Shown here piece after piece: positions 41,001 through 54,600 of a stretch of 64,000 nt of DNA. Origin of the DNA: Luzula sylvatica. Taxonomy: Eukaryota; Streptophyta; Magnoliopsida; Poales; Juncaceae. Position numbers and translations under genes: made by a program. The notes under the pieces are model-generated. The model made no database searches. It saw nothing but the letters and a program-made list of their open reading frames with translations, and was not told the origin of the DNA. The DNA is taken from the NCBI GenBank assembly GCA_946800325.1, contig OX326961.1, positions 41,113,543 to 41,177,542 of the forward strand, given 5' to 3'. The number at the start of each line of letters is the position of its first letter. Positions within the stretch are counted from its first letter, which is position 1.

Positions 41001-42880
41001 TGTTATTTGAACTCCTCAAAGCGTTAAAATCTTGTTTTGAATCGAAAAACAAACTTTCTTAGTGTTTGTGAAATTTGGTGAATAGTTATGTAGTAAAAGA
41101 TACGATACAAAGGATCTAAAAACACGTTATTTGAACTCCTCAAAGCGTTAAAATCTTGTTTTGAATCGAAAAACAAACTTTCTTAGTGTTTGTGAAATTT
41201 GGTGAAAAGTTACGTAGTAAAAGATACGATACAAATGATCTACAAACATGTTATTTGAACTACTCAAAGCGTTAAAATCTTGTTTTGAATCGAAAAACAA
41301 ACTTTCTTAGTGTTTGTGAAATTTGGAGAAATGTTACGTAGTAAAAGATACGATACAAATGATCTTAAAACACGTTATTTGAACTACTCAAAGTGTTAAA
41401 ATCTTGTTTTGAATCGAAAAACAAACTTTCTTAGTGTTTGTGAAATTCGGTGAAAAGTTATGTAGTAAAAGATACGGTACAAATGATCTAAAAACACGTT
41501 ATTTGAGCTCCTCAAAGCGTTAAAATCTTGTTTAGAATCGAAAAACAAACTATCTTAGTGTTTGTGAAATTTGGTGAAAAGTTATGTACTAAAAGATACG
41601 ACACAAATGATCTTAAAACACGTTATTTGAACTCGTCAAAGCGTTAAAATCTTGGTTTGAATCTAAAAACAAACTATCTTAGTGTTTGTGAAATTTGGTG
41701 AAAAGTTATGTACTGAAAGATACGATACAAATGATCTAGAAACACGTTATTTGAACTCCTCAAAGCGTTAAAAGCTTGTTTTGAATCGAAACACAAACTT
41801 TCTTAGTGTTTGTGAAATTTCGTGAAAAGTTATGTAGTAAAAGATATGATACAAAGGATCTAAAAACACGTTATTTGAACTCCTCAAAACGTTAAAATCT
41901 TGTTTTGAATCGAAAAACAAACTTTCTTAGTGTTTGTGAAATTTGGTGATAAGTTATGTAGTAAAAGATACGATACAAATGATCTTAAAACACGTTATTT
42001 GACCTCGTCAAAGCGTTAAAATCTTGTTTTGAATCGAAAAACAAACTTTCTTAGTGTTTGTGAAATTTGGTGAAAAGTTATGTGGTAAAAGATACGGTAC
42101 AAATGATCTAAAAACACGTTATTTGAACTCCTCAAAGCGTTAAAATCTTGTTTTGAATCGAAAAACAAACTATGTTAGTGTTTGTGAAATTTGGTGAAAA
42201 GTTATGTACAAAAAGGTACGATACAAATGATCTAAAAACACGTTATTTGAACTCCTCAAAGCGTTAAAAGCTTGTTTTGAATCGAAACTCAAACTTTCTT
42301 AGTGTTTGTGAAATTTCGTGAAAAGTTATGTAGTAAAAGATACGATACAAATGATCTAAAACATGTTATTTGAACTCCTCAAAGCGTTAAAATCTTGTTT
42401 TGAATCGAAAAACAAACTTTCTTAGTGTTTGTGAAATTTGGTGAATAGTTATGTAGTAAAAGATACGATACAAAGGATATAAAAACACGTTATTTGAACT
42501 CCTCAAAGCGTTAAAATCTTGTTTTGAATCGAAAAACAAACTTTCTTAGTGTTTGTGAAATTTGGTGAATAGTTATGTAGTAAAAGATACGATACAAAGG
42601 ATCTAAAAACACGTTATTTGAACTCCTCAAAGCGTTAAAATCTTGTTTTGAATCGAAAAACAAACTTTCTTAGTGTTTGTGAAATTTGGTGAAAAGTTAC
42701 GTAGTAAAAGATACGATACAAATGATCTACAAACATGTTATTTGAACTACTCAAAGCGTTAAAATCTTGTTTTGAATCGAAAAACAAACTTTCTTAGTGT
42801 TTGTGAAATTTGGAGAAAAGTTACGTAGTAAAAGATACGATACAAATGATCTTAAAACACGTTATTTGAACTCCTCAAAG
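36190..42880 (+). repeat. 54-monomer block later repeated at 51.1 kb
   Basis: Matches 51,061-57,751 at a constant offset of 14,871 bp (120 x 124 minus 9). Markers are ttcagaa (36,328 and 51,199), tctgg (38,184 and 53,055), the atgttacg change (41,331 and 56,202), ttggttt (about 41,651 and 56,521) and ggatata (about 42,475 and 57,345). Confidence 0.85.
38049..40774 (+). repeat. 22-monomer tandem unit, copy 2 (2,726 bp)
   Basis: This is the adjacent duplicate of 35,323-38,048. Here O' follows Q directly, while in copy 1 it follows P; that places the junction. After 40,774 the sequence continues with L and a third 11-mer-like stretch. Confidence 0.85.
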
Positions 42881-43996
42881 CGTTAAAATCTTGTTTTGAA
42901 TCGAAAAACAAACTTTCTTAGTGTTTGTGAAATTTGGTGAAAAGTTATGTAGTAAAAGATACGATACAAATGATCTAGAAACACGTTATTTGAACTCCTC
43001 AAAGCGTTAAAATCTTGTTTTGAATCGAAAAACAAACTTTCTTAGTGTTTGTGAAATTTGGTGAAAAGTTATGTAGTAAAAGATACGATACAAAGGATCT
43101 AAAAACACGTTATTTGAACTCCTCAAAGCGTTAAAATCTTGTTTTGAATCGAAAAACAAACTTTCTTAGTGTTTGTGAAATTTGGTGAAAAGTTATGTAC
43201 TAAAAGATACGATACAAATGATCTAGAAACACGTTATTTGAACTCTTCAAAGCGTTAAAAGCTTGTTTTCAATCGAAACACAAACTTTCTTAGTGTTTGT
43301 GAAATTTCGTGAAAAGTTATGTAGTAAAAGATACGATACAAAGGATCTAAAAACACGTTATTTGAACTACTCAAAGCGTTAAAATCTTGTTTTGAATCGA
43401 AAAACAAACTTTCTTAGTGTTTGTGAAATTCGGTGAAAAGTTATGTAGTAAAAGATACGGTACAAATGATCTAAAAACACGTTATTTGAGCTCCTCAAAG
43501 CGTTAAAATCTTGTTTAGAATCGAAAAACAAACTATCTTAGTGTTTGTGAAATTTGGTGAAAAGTTATGTACTAAAAGATACGATACAAATGATCTTAAA
43601 ACACGTTATTTGAACTCGTCAAAGCGTTAAAATCTTGTTTTGAATCTAAAAACAAACTTTCTTAGTGTTTGTGAAATTTTGTGAAAAGTTACGTGGTAAA
43701 AGATACGATACAAATGATCTACAAACACGTTATTTGAACTCCTCACAGCGTTAAAATCTTGTTTTGAATCGAAAAACAAACTATCTTAGTGTTTGTGAAA
43801 TTTGGTGAAAAGTTATGTACGAAAAGATACGATACAAATGATCTAAAAACACGTCATTTGAGCTCCTCAAAGCGTTAAAAGCTTGTTTTGAATCGAAAAA
43901 CAAACTTTCTTAGTGTTTGTGATATTTGGTGATAAGTTATGTAGTAAAAGATATGATACAAATGATCTTAAAACACGTTATTTGAACTCGTGAAAG

Positions 43997-45855
43997 CGTT
44001 AAAATCTTGTTTTGAATCGAAAAACAAACTTTCTTATTGTTTGTGAAATTTGGTGAAAAGATCTGTAGTAAAAGATACGATACAAATGATCTTAAAACAC
44101 GTTATTTGAACTCGTCAAAGCGTTAAAATCTTGTTTTGAATCGAAAAACAAACTTTCTTAGTGTTTGTGAAATTTGGTGAAAAGTTATGTGGTAAAAGAT
44201 ACGATACAAATAATCTAGAAACACGTTATTTGAACTCCTCAAAGCGTTAAAATCTTGTTTTGAATCGAAAAACAAACTATCTTAGTGTTTGTGAAATTTG
44301 GTGAAAAGTTATGTACTAAAAGATACGATACAAATGATCTAGAAACACGTTATTTGAACTCCTCAAAGCGTTAAAAGCTTGTTTTGAATCGAAACACAAA
44401 CTTTCTTAGTGTTTGTGAAATTTCGTGAAAAGTTATGTAGTAAAAGATACGATACAAAGGATCTAAAAACAGGTTATTTGAACTCCTCAAAGCGTTAAAA
44501 TCTTGTTTTGAATCGAAAAACAAACTTTCTTAGTGTTTGTGAAATTTGGAGAAAAGTTACGTACTAAAAGATACGATACAAATGATCTTAAAACACGTCA
44601 TTTGAACTACTCAAAGCGTTAAAATCTTGTTTTGAATCGAAAAACAAACTTTCTTAGTGTTTGTGAAATTCGGTGAAAAGTTATGTAGTAAAAGATACGG
44701 TTCAAATGATCTAAAAACACGTTATTTGAGCTCCTCAAAGCGTTAAAATCTTGTTTAGAATCGAAAAACAAACTAACTTAGTGTTTGTGAAATTTGGTGA
44801 AAAGTTATGTACTAAAAGATACGATACAAATGATCTTAAAACACGTTATTTGAACTCGTCAAAGCGTTAAAATCTTGTTTTGAATCTAAAAACAAACTTT
44901 CTTAGTGTTTGTGAAATTTTGTGAAAAGTTACGTGGTAAAAGATACGATACAAATGATCTACAGACACGTTATTTGAACTCCTCACAGCGTTAAAATCTT
45001 GTTTTGAATCGAAAAACAAACTATCTTAGTGTTTGTGAAATTTGGTGAAAAGTTATGTAGTAAAAGATACGATACAAAGGATCTAAAAACACGTTATTTG
45101 AACTCCTCAAAGCGTTAAAATCTTGTTTTGAATCGAAAAACAAACTTTCTTGGTGTTTGTGAAATTTGGTGAAAAGTTACGTAGTAAAAGATACGATACA
45201 AATGATCTACAAACATGTTATTTGAACTACTCAAAGCGTTAAAATCTTGTTTTGAATCGAAAAACAAACTTTCTTAGTGTTTGTGAAATTTGGAGAAAAG
45301 TTACGTAGTAAAAGATACGATACAAATGATCTTAAAACACGTTATTTGAACTACTCAAAGCGTTAAAATATTGTTTTGAATCGAAAAACAAACTATGTTA
45401 GTGTTTGTGAAAATTGGTGAAAAGTTATGTACTAAAAGGTACGATACAAATGATCTAAAAACACGTTATTTGAACTCCTCAAAGCGTTAAAAGCTTGTTT
45501 TGAATCGAAACTCAAACTTTCTTAGTGTTTGTGAAATTTCGTGAAAAGTTATGTAGTAAAAGATACGATACAAATGATCTAAAACATGTTATTTGAACTC
45601 CTCAAAGCGTTAAAATCTTGTTTTGAATCGAAAAACAAACTTTCTTAGTGTTTGTGAAATTTGGTGAATAGTTATGTAGAAAAAGATACGATACAAAGGA
45701 TCTAAAAACACGTTATTTGAACTCCTCAAAGCGTTAAAATCTTGTTTTGAATCGAAAAACAAACTTTCTTAGTGTTTGTGAAATTTGGTGATAACTTATG
45801 TAGTAAAAGATACGATACAAATGATCTTAAAACACGTTATTTGAACTCGTGAAAG
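43997..45855 (+). repeat. 15-mer HOR tandem duplication, copy 1
   Basis: A to O, 1,859 bp, followed directly by a second A to O. It differs from copy 2 at only two positions that I found outside the junction monomer. This is the only place in the window where two complete 15-mers are adjacent. The last monomer is an O/S hybrid. Confidence 0.9.
45732..45855 (+). repeat. Hybrid O/S monomer at 15-mer junction
   Basis: The left part is type O (aact with C at 45,795) and the end is type S (cgtg with G at 45,851). S normally precedes A. If the donor was the S just before 43,997, which has atatg, the exchange lies right of 45,813, so within 45,813-45,851. Confidence 0.85.
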
Positions 45856-47714
45856 CGTTAAAATCTTGTTTTGAATCGAAAAACAAACTTTCTTATTGTT
45901 TGTGAAATTTGGTGAAAAGATCTGTAGTAAAAGATACGATACAAATGATCTTAAAACACGTTATTTGAACTCGTCAAAGCGTTAAAATCTTGTTTTGAAT
46001 CGAAAAACGAACTTTCTTAGTGTTTGTGAAATTTGGTGAAAAGTTATGTGGTAAAAGATACGATACAAATAATCTAGAAACACGTTATTTGAACTCCTCA
46101 AAGCGTTAAAATCTTGTTTTGAATCGAAAAACAAACTATCTTAGTGTTTGTGAAATTTGGTGAAAAGTTATGTACTAAAAGATACGATACAAATGATCTA
46201 GAAACACGTTATTTGAACTCCTCAAAGCGTTAAAAGCTTGTTTTGAATCGAAACACAAACTTTCTTAGTGTTTGTGAAATTTCGTGAAAAGTTATGTAGT
46301 AAAAGATACGATACAAAGGATCTAAAAACAGGTTATTTGAACTCCTCAAAGCGTTAAAATCTTGTTTTGAATCGAAAAACAAACTTTCTTAGTGTTTGTG
46401 AAATTTGGAGAAAAGTTACGTACTAAAAGATACGATACAAATGATCTTAAAACACGTCATTTGAACTACTCAAAGCGTTAAAATCTTGTTTTGAATCGAA
46501 AAACAAACTTTCTTAGTGTTTGTGAAATTCGGTGATAAGTTATGTAGTAAAAGATACGGTTCAAATGATCTAAAAACACGTTATTTGAGCTCCTCAAAGC
46601 GTTAAAATCTTGTTTAGAATCGAAAAACAAACTAACTTAGTGTTTGTGAAATTTGGTGAAAAGTTATGTACTAAAAGATACGATACAAATGATCTTAAAA
46701 CACGTTATTTGAACTCGTCAAAGCGTTAAAATCTTGTTTTGAATCTAAAAACAAACTTTCTTAGTGTTTGTGAAATTTTGTGAAAAGTTACGTGGTAAAA
46801 GATACGATACAAATGATCTACAGACACGTTATTTGAACTCCTCACAGCGTTAAAATCTTGTTTTGAATCGAAAAACAAACTATCTTAGTGTTTGTGAAAT
46901 TTGGTGAAAAGTTATGTAGTAAAAGATACGATACAAAGGATCTAAAAACACGTTATTTGAACTCCTCAAAGCGTTAAAATCTTGTTTTGAATCGAAAAAC
47001 AAACTTTCTTGGTGTTTGTGAAATTTGGTGAAAAGTTACGTAGTAAAAGATACGATACAAATGATCTACAAACATGTTATTTGAACTACTCAAAGCGTTA
47101 AAATCTTGTTTTGAATCGAAAAACAAACTTTCTTAGTGTTTGTGAAATTTGGAGAAAAGTTACGTAGTAAAAGATACGATACAAATGATCTTAAAACACG
47201 TTATTTGAACTACTCAAAGCGTTAAAATATTGTTTTGAATCGAAAAACAAACTATGTTAGTGTTTGTGAAAATTGGTGAAAAGTTATGTACTAAAAGGTA
47301 CGATACAAATGATCTAAAAACACGTTATTTGAACTCCTCAAAGCGTTAAAAGCTTGTTTTGAATCGAAACTCAAACTTTCTTAGTGTTTGTGAAATTTCG
47401 TGAAAAGTTATGTAGTAAAAGATACGATACAAATGATCTAAAACATGTTATTTGAACTCCTCAAAGCGTTAAAATCTTGTTTTGAATCGAAAAACAAACT
47501 TTCTTAGTGTTTGTGAAATTTGGTGAATAGTTATGTAGAAAAAGATACGATACAAAGGATCTAAAAACACGTTATTTGAACTCCTCAAAGCGTTAAAATC
47601 TTGTTTTGAATCGAAAAACAAACTTTCTTAGTGTTTGTGAAATTTGGTGATAACTTATGTAGTAAAAGATACGATACAAATGATCTTAAAACACGTTATT
47701 TGAACTCGTCAAAG
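45856..47714 (+). repeat. 15-mer HOR tandem duplication, copy 2
   Basis: A to O again. The differences from copy 1 are an A to G in the B monomer (aacgaac, near 46,009) and A to T in the F monomer (ggtgataag, near 46,535). Its O monomer ends normally in actcgtc and leads into Q. Confidence 0.9.
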
Positions 47715-47838
47715 CGTTAAAATCTTGTTTTGAATCGAAAAACAAACTTTCTTAGTGTTTGTGAAATTTGGTGAAAAGTTATGTGGTAAAAGATACGGTA
47801 CAAATGATCTAAAAACACGTTATTTGAACTCCTCAAAG

Positions 47839-47963
47839 CCTTAAAAATCTTGTTTTGAATCGAAAAACAAACTATGTTAGTGTTTGTGAAATTTGGTGAA
47901 AAGTTATGTACTAAAAGGTACGATACAAATGATCTAAAAACACGTTATTTGAACTCCTCAAAG
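47839..47963 (+). repeat. 125-bp L monomer, third copy
   Basis: Has the extra A and the gcctt start seen at 34,827, exactly 13,012 bp away. This links the 46-50 kb block to 33-37.5 kb. Confidence 0.85.
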
Positions 47964-50440
47964 CGTTAAAAGCTTGTTTTGAATCGAAACTCAAACTTTC
48001 TTAGTGTTTGTGAAATTTCGTGAAAAGTTATGTAGTAAAAGATACGATACAAATGATCTAAAACATGTTATTTGAACTCCTCAAAGCGTTAAAATCTTGT
48101 TTTGAATCGAAAAACAAACTTTCTTAGTGTTTGTGAAATTTGGTGAATAGTTATGTAGTAAAAGATACGATACAAAGGATCTAAAAACACGTTATTTGAA
48201 CTCCTCAAAGCGTTAAAATCTTGTTTTGAATCGAAAAACAAACTTTCTTAGTGTTTGTGAAATTTGGTGAAAAGTTATGTACTAAAAGATACGATACAAA
48301 TGATCTAGAAACACGTTATTTGAACTCCTCAAAGCGTTAAAATCTTGTTTTGAATCGAAAAACAAACTTTCTTAGTGTTTGTGAAATTTGGTGATAAGTT
48401 ATGTAGTAAAAGATACGATACAAATGATCTTAAAACACGTTATTTGAACTCGTCAAAGCGTTAAAATCTGGTTTTGAATCGAAAAACAAACTTTCTTAGT
48501 GTTTGTGAAATTTGGTGAAAAGTTATGTGGTAAAAGATACGGTACAAATGATCTAAAAACACGTTATTTGAACTCCTCAAAGCGTTAAAATCTTGTTTTG
48601 AATCGAAAAACAAACTATGTTAGTGTTTGTGAAATTTGGTGAAAAGTTATGTACTAAAAGGTACGATACAAATGATCTAAAAACACGTTATTTGAACTCC
48701 TCAAAGCGTTAAAAGCTTGTTTTGAATCGAAACTCAAACTTTCTTAGTGTTTGTGAAATTTCGTGAAAAGTTATGTAGTAAAAGATACGATACAAATGAT
48801 CTAAAACATGTTATTTGAACTCCTCAAAGCGTTAAAATCTTGTTTTGAATCGAAAAACAAACTTTCTTAGTGTTTGTGAAATTTGGTGAATAGTTATGTA
48901 GTAAAAGATACGATACAAAGGATCTAAAAACACGTTATTTGAACTCCTCAAAGCGTTAAAATCTTGTTTTGAATCGAAAAACCAACTTTCTTAGTGTTTG
49001 TGAAATTTGGTGAAAAGTTACGTAGTAAAAGATACGATACAAATGATCTACAAACATGTTATTTGAACTACTCAAAGCGTTAAAATCTTGTTTTGAATCG
49101 AAAAACAAACTTTCTTAGTGTTTGTGAAATTTGGAGAAAAGTTACGTAGTAAAAGATACGATACAAATGATCTTAAAACACGTTATTTGAACTACTCAAA
49201 GCGTTAAAATCTTGTTTTGAATCGAAAAACAAACTTTCTTAGTGTTTGTGAAATTAGGTGAAAAGTTATGTAGTAAAAGATACGGTACAAATGATCTAAA
49301 AACACGTTATTTGAGCTCCTCAAAGCGTTAAAATCTTGTTCAGAATCGAAAAACAAACTATCTTAGTGTTTGTGAAATTTGGTGAAAAGTTATGTACTAA
49401 AAGATACGATACAAATGATCATAAAACACGTTATTTGAACTCGTCAAACCGTTAAAATCTTGTTTTGAATCTAAAAACAAACTATCTTAGTGTTTGTGAA
49501 ATTTGGTGAAAAGTTATGTACTGAAAGATACGATACAAATGATCTAGAAACACGTTATTTGAACTCCTCAAAGCGTTAAAAGCTTGTTTTGAATCGAAAC
49601 ACAAACTTTCTTAGTGTTTGTGAAATTTCGTGAAAAGTTATGTAGTAAAAGATACGATACAAAGGATCTAAAAACACGTTATTTGAACTCCTCAAAACGT
49701 TAAAATCTTGTTTTGAATCGAAAAACAAACTTTCTTAGTGTTTGTGAAATTTGGTGATAAGTTATGTAGTAAAAGATACGATACAAATGATCTTAAAACA
49801 CGTTATTTGAACTCGTCAAAGCGTTAAAATCTTGTTTTGAATCGAAAAACAAACTTTCTTAGTGTTTGTGAAATTTGGTTAAAAGTTATGTGGTAAAAGA
49901 TACGGTACAAATGATCTAAAAACACGTTATTTGAACTCCTCAAAGCGTTAAAATCTTGTTTTGAATCGAAAAACAAACTATGTTAGTGTTTGTGAAATTT
50001 GGTGAAAAGTTATGTACAAAAAGGTACGATACAAATGATCTAAAAACACGTTATTTGAACTCCTCAAAGCGTTAAAAGCTTGTTTTGAATCGAAACTCAA
50101 ACTTTCTTAGTGTTTATGAAATTTCGTGAAAAGTTATGTAGTAAAAGATACGATACAAATGATCTAAAACATGTTATTTGAACTCCTCAAAGCGTTAAAA
50201 TCTTGTTTTGAATCGAAAAACAAACTTTCTTAGTGTTTGTGAAATTTGGTGAAAAGTTATGTAGTAAAAGATACGATACAAAGGATCTAAAAACACGTTA
50301 TTTGAACTCCTCAAAGCGTTAAAATCTTGTTTTGAATCGAAAAACAAACTTTCTTAGTGTTTGTGAAATTTGGTGAAAAGTTATGTAGTAAAAGATACGA
50401 TACAAATGATCTAGAAACACGTTATTTGAACTCCTCAAAG

Positions 50441-51060
50441 CGTTAAAATCTTGTTTTGAATCGAAAAACAAACTTTCTTAGTGTTTGTGAAATTTGGTGA
50501 AAAGTTATGTAGTAAAAGATACGATACAAAGGATCTAAAAACACGTTATTTGAGCTCCTCAAAGCGTTAAAATCTTGTTCAGAATCGAAAAACAAACTAT
50601 CTTAGTGTTTGTGAAATTTGGTGAAAAGTTATGTACTAAAAGATACGATACAAATGATCTTAAAACACGTTATTTGAACTCGTCAAACCGTTAAAATCTT
50701 GTTTTGAATCTAAAAACAAACTATCTTAGTGTTTGTGAAATTTGGTGAAAAGTTATGTACTGAAAGATACGATACAAATGATCTAGAAACACGTTATTTG
50801 AACTCCTCAAAGCGTTAAAAGCTTGTTTTGAATCGAAACACAAACTTTCTTAGTGTTTGTGAAATTTCGTGAAAAGTTATGTAGTAAAAGATACGATACA
50901 AAGGATCTAAAAACACGTTATTTGAACTCCTCAAAACGTTAAAATCTTGTTTTGAATCGAAAAACAAACTTTCTTAGTGTTTGTGAAATTTGGTGATAAG
51001 TTATGTAGTAAAAGATACGATACAAATGATCTTAAAACACGTTATTTGAACTCGTCAAAG
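50441..51060 (+). repeat. 5-monomer tandem unit, copy 1 (620 bp)
   Basis: A hybrid T/F monomer, then G R D O'. In the hybrid the T-type G at 50,531 is followed by the F-type SacI change at 50,554, so the exchange lies within 23 bp. The unit has no 123-bp monomer, so it is exactly 5 x 124. Confidence 0.8.
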
Positions 51061-51680
51061 CGTTAAAATCTTGTTTTGAATCGAAAAACAAACTTTCTTA
51101 GTGTTTGTGAAATTAGGTGAAAAGTTATGTAGTAAAAGATACGGTACAAATGATCTAAAAACACGTTATTTGAGCTCCTCAAAGCGTTAAAATCTTGTTC
51201 AGAATCGAAAAACAAACTATCTTAGTGTTTGTGAAATTTGGTGAAAAGTTATGTACTAAAAGATACGATACAAATGATCTTAAAACACGTTATTTGAACT
51301 CGTCAAACCGTTAAAATCTTGTTTTGAATCTAAAAACAAACTATCTTAGTGTTTGTGAAATTTGGTGAAAAGTTATGTACTGAAAGATACGATACAAATG
51401 ATCTAGAAACACGTTATTTGAACTCCTCAAAGCGTTAAAAGCTTGTTTTGAATCGAAACACAAACTTTCTTAGTGTTTGTGAAATTTCGTGAAAAGTTAT
51501 GTAGTAAAAGATACGATACAAAGGATCTAAAAACACGTTATTTGAACTCCTCAAAACGTTAAAATCTTGTTTTGAATCGAAAAACAAACTTTCTTAGTGT
51601 TTGTGAAATTTGGTGATAAGTTATGTAGTAAAAGATACGATACAAATGATCTTAAAACACGTTATTTGAACTCGTCAAAG
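51061..51680 (+). repeat. 5-monomer tandem unit, copy 2 (620 bp)
   Basis: F G R D O', with G starting at 51,185 (ttcagaa marker at 51,199, 620 bp after 50,579). The preceding O' ends in actcgtc where F is normally preceded by a K ending in actactc. That places an O'-to-F junction between about 51,054 and 51,115, the same junction that starts the 14.87 kb repeat. Confidence 0.8.
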
Positions 51681-54600
51681 CGTTAAAATCTTGTTTTGAA
51701 TCGAAAAACAAACTTTCTTAGTGTTTGTGAAATTTGGTGAAAAGTTATGTGGTAAAAGATACGGTACAAATGATCTAAAAACACGTTATTTGAACTCCTC
51801 AAAGCGTTAAAATCTTGTTTTGAATCGAAAAACAAACTATGTTAGTGTTTGTGAAATTTGGTGAAAAGTTATGTACAAAAAGGTACGATACAAATGATCT
51901 AAAAACACGTTATTTGAACTCCTCAAAGCGTTAAAAGCTTGTTTTGAATCGAAACTCAAACTTTCTTAGTGTTTATGAAATTTCGTGAAAAGTTATGTAG
52001 TAAAAGATACGATACAAATGATCTAAAACATGTTATTTGAACTCCTCAAAGCGTTAAAATCTTGTTTTGAATCGAAAAACAAACTTTCTTAGTGTTTGTG
52101 AAATTTGGTGAAAAGTTATGTAGTAAAAGATACGATACAAAGGATCTAAAAACACGTTATTTGAACTCCTCAAAGCGTTAAAATCTTGTTTTGAATCGAA
52201 AAACAAACTTTCTTAGTGTTTGTGAAATTTGGTGAAAAGTTATGTAGTAAAAGATACGATACAAATGATCTAGAAACACGTTATTTGAACTCCTCAAAGC
52301 GTTAAAATCTTGTTTTGAATCGAAAAACAAACTTTCTTAGTGTTTGTGAAATTTGGTGAAAAGTTATGTAGTAAAAGATACGATACAAAGGATCTAAAAA
52401 CACGTTATTTGAACTCCTCAAAGCGTTAAAATCTTGTTTTGAATCGAAAAACAAACTTTCTTAGTGTTTGTGAAATTTGGTGAAAAGTTATGTACTAAAA
52501 GATACGATACAAATGATCTAGAAACACGTTATTTGAACTCCTCAAAGCGTTAAAAGCTTGTTTTGAATCGAAACACAAACTTTCTTAGTGTTTGTGAAAT
52601 TTCGTGAAAAGTTATGTAGTAAAAGATACGATACAAAGGATCTAAAAACACGTTATTTGAACTCCTCAAAGCGTTAAAATCTTGTTTTGAATCGAAAAAC
52701 AAACTTTCTTAGTGTTTGTGAAATTTGGTGATAAGTTATGTAGTAAAAGATACGATACAAATGATCTTAAAACACGTTATTTGAACTCGTCAAAGCGTTA
52801 AAATCTTGTTTTGAATCGAAAAACAAACTTTCTTAGTGTTTGTGAAATTTGGTGAAAAGTTATGTGGTAAAAGATACGGTACAAATGATCTAAAAACACG
52901 TTATTTGAACTCCTCAAAGCGTTAAAATCTTGTTTTGAATCGAAAAACAAACTTTCTTAGTGTTTGTGAAATTTGGTGATAAGTTATGTAGTAAAAGATA
53001 CGATACAAATGATCTTAAAACACGTTATTTGAACTCGTCAAAGCGTTAAAATCTGGTTTTGAATCGAAAAACAAACTTTCTTAGTGTTTGTGAAATTTGG
53101 TGAAAAGTTATGTGGTAAAAGATACGGTACAAATGATCTAAAAACACGTTATTTGAACTCCTCAAAGCGTTAAAATCTTGTTTTGAATCGAAAAACAAAC
53201 TATGTTAGTGTTTGTGAAATTTGGTGAAAAGTTATGTACTAAAAGGTACGATACAAATGATCTAAAAACACGTTATTTGAACTCCTCAAAGCGTTAAAAG
53301 CTTGTTTTGAATCGAAACTCAAACTTTCTTAGTGTTTGTGAAATTTCGTGAAAAGTTATGTAGTAAAAGATACGATACAAATGATCTAAAACATGTTATT
53401 TGAACTCCTCAAAGCGTTAAAATCTTGTTTTGAATCGAAAAACAAACTTTCTTAGTGTTTGTGAAATTTGGTGAATAGTTATGTAGTAAAAGATACGATA
53501 CAAAGGATCTAAAAACACGTTATTTGAACTCCTCAAAGCGTTAAAATCTTGTTTTGAATCGAAAAACCAACTTTCTTAGTGTTTGTGAAATTTGGTGAAA
53601 AGTTACGTAGTAAAAGATACGATACAAATGATCTACAAACATGTTATTTGAACTACTCAAAGCGTTAAAATCTTGTTTTGAATCGAAAAACAAACTTTCT
53701 TAGTGTTTGTGAAATTTGGAGAAAAGTTACGTAGTAAAAGATACGATACAAATGATCTTAAAACACGTTATTTGAACTACTCAAAGCGTTAAAATCTTGT
53801 TTTGAATCGAAAAACAAACTTTCTTAGTGTTTGTGAAATTAGGTGAAAAGTTATGTAGTAAAAGATACGGTACAAATGATCTAAAAACACGTTATTTGAG
53901 CTCCTCAAAGCGTTAAAATCTTGTTCAGAATCGAAAAACAAACTATCTTAGTGTTTGTGAAATTTGGTGAAAAGTTATGTACTAAAAGATACGATACAAA
54001 TGATCTTAAAACACGTTATTTGAACTCGTCAAACCGTTAAAATCTTGTTTTGAATCTAAAAACAAACTATCTTAGTGTTTGTGAAATTTGGTGAAAAGTT
54101 ATGTACTGAAAGATACGATACAAATGATCTAGAAACACGTTATTTGAACTCCTCAAAGCGTTAAAAGCTTGTTTTGAATCGAAACACAAACTTTCTTAGT
54201 GTTTGTGAAATTTCGTGAAAAGTTATGTAGTAAAAGATACGATACAAAGGATCTAAAAACACGTTATTTGAACTCCTCAAAACGTTAAAATCTTGTTTTG
54301 AATCGAAAAACAAACTTTCTTAGTGTTTGTGAAATTTGGTGATAAGTTATGTAGTAAAAGATACGATACAAATGATCTTAAAACACGTTATTTGAACTCG
54401 TCAAAGCGTTAAAATCTTGTTTTGAATCGAAAAACAAACTTTCTTAGTGTTTGTGAAATTTGGTGAAAAGTTATGTGGTAAAAGATACGGTACAAATGAT
54501 CTAAAAACACGTTATTTGAACTCCTCAAAGCGTTAAAATCTTGTTTTGAATCGAAAAACAAACTATGTTAGTGTTTGTGAAATTTGGTGAAAAGTTATGT

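Larger units (their letters stand above)
31728..42880 (+). repeat. 90-monomer segment, copy 1 (11,153 bp)
   Basis: The sequence restarts at 42,881 with the same monomer order. Markers 11,153 bp apart are tctt (32,091 and 43,244), type A (32,844 and 43,997) and caaataatc (33,058 and 44,211). The length is 90 x 124 minus 7. It overlaps the 45-monomer and 22-monomer duplications and must be younger than both, because copy 2 contains their products. Confidence 0.8.
42881..50540 (+). repeat. Truncated copy 2 of the 90-monomer segment
   Basis: Matches 31,728-34,702 at offset 11,153, then matches from 32,844 to about 37,530 at offset 13,012. The increase of 1,859 is the 15-mer duplicated inside this copy. 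Homology ends at the hybrid T/F monomer (50,441-50,564). Confidence 0.8.
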
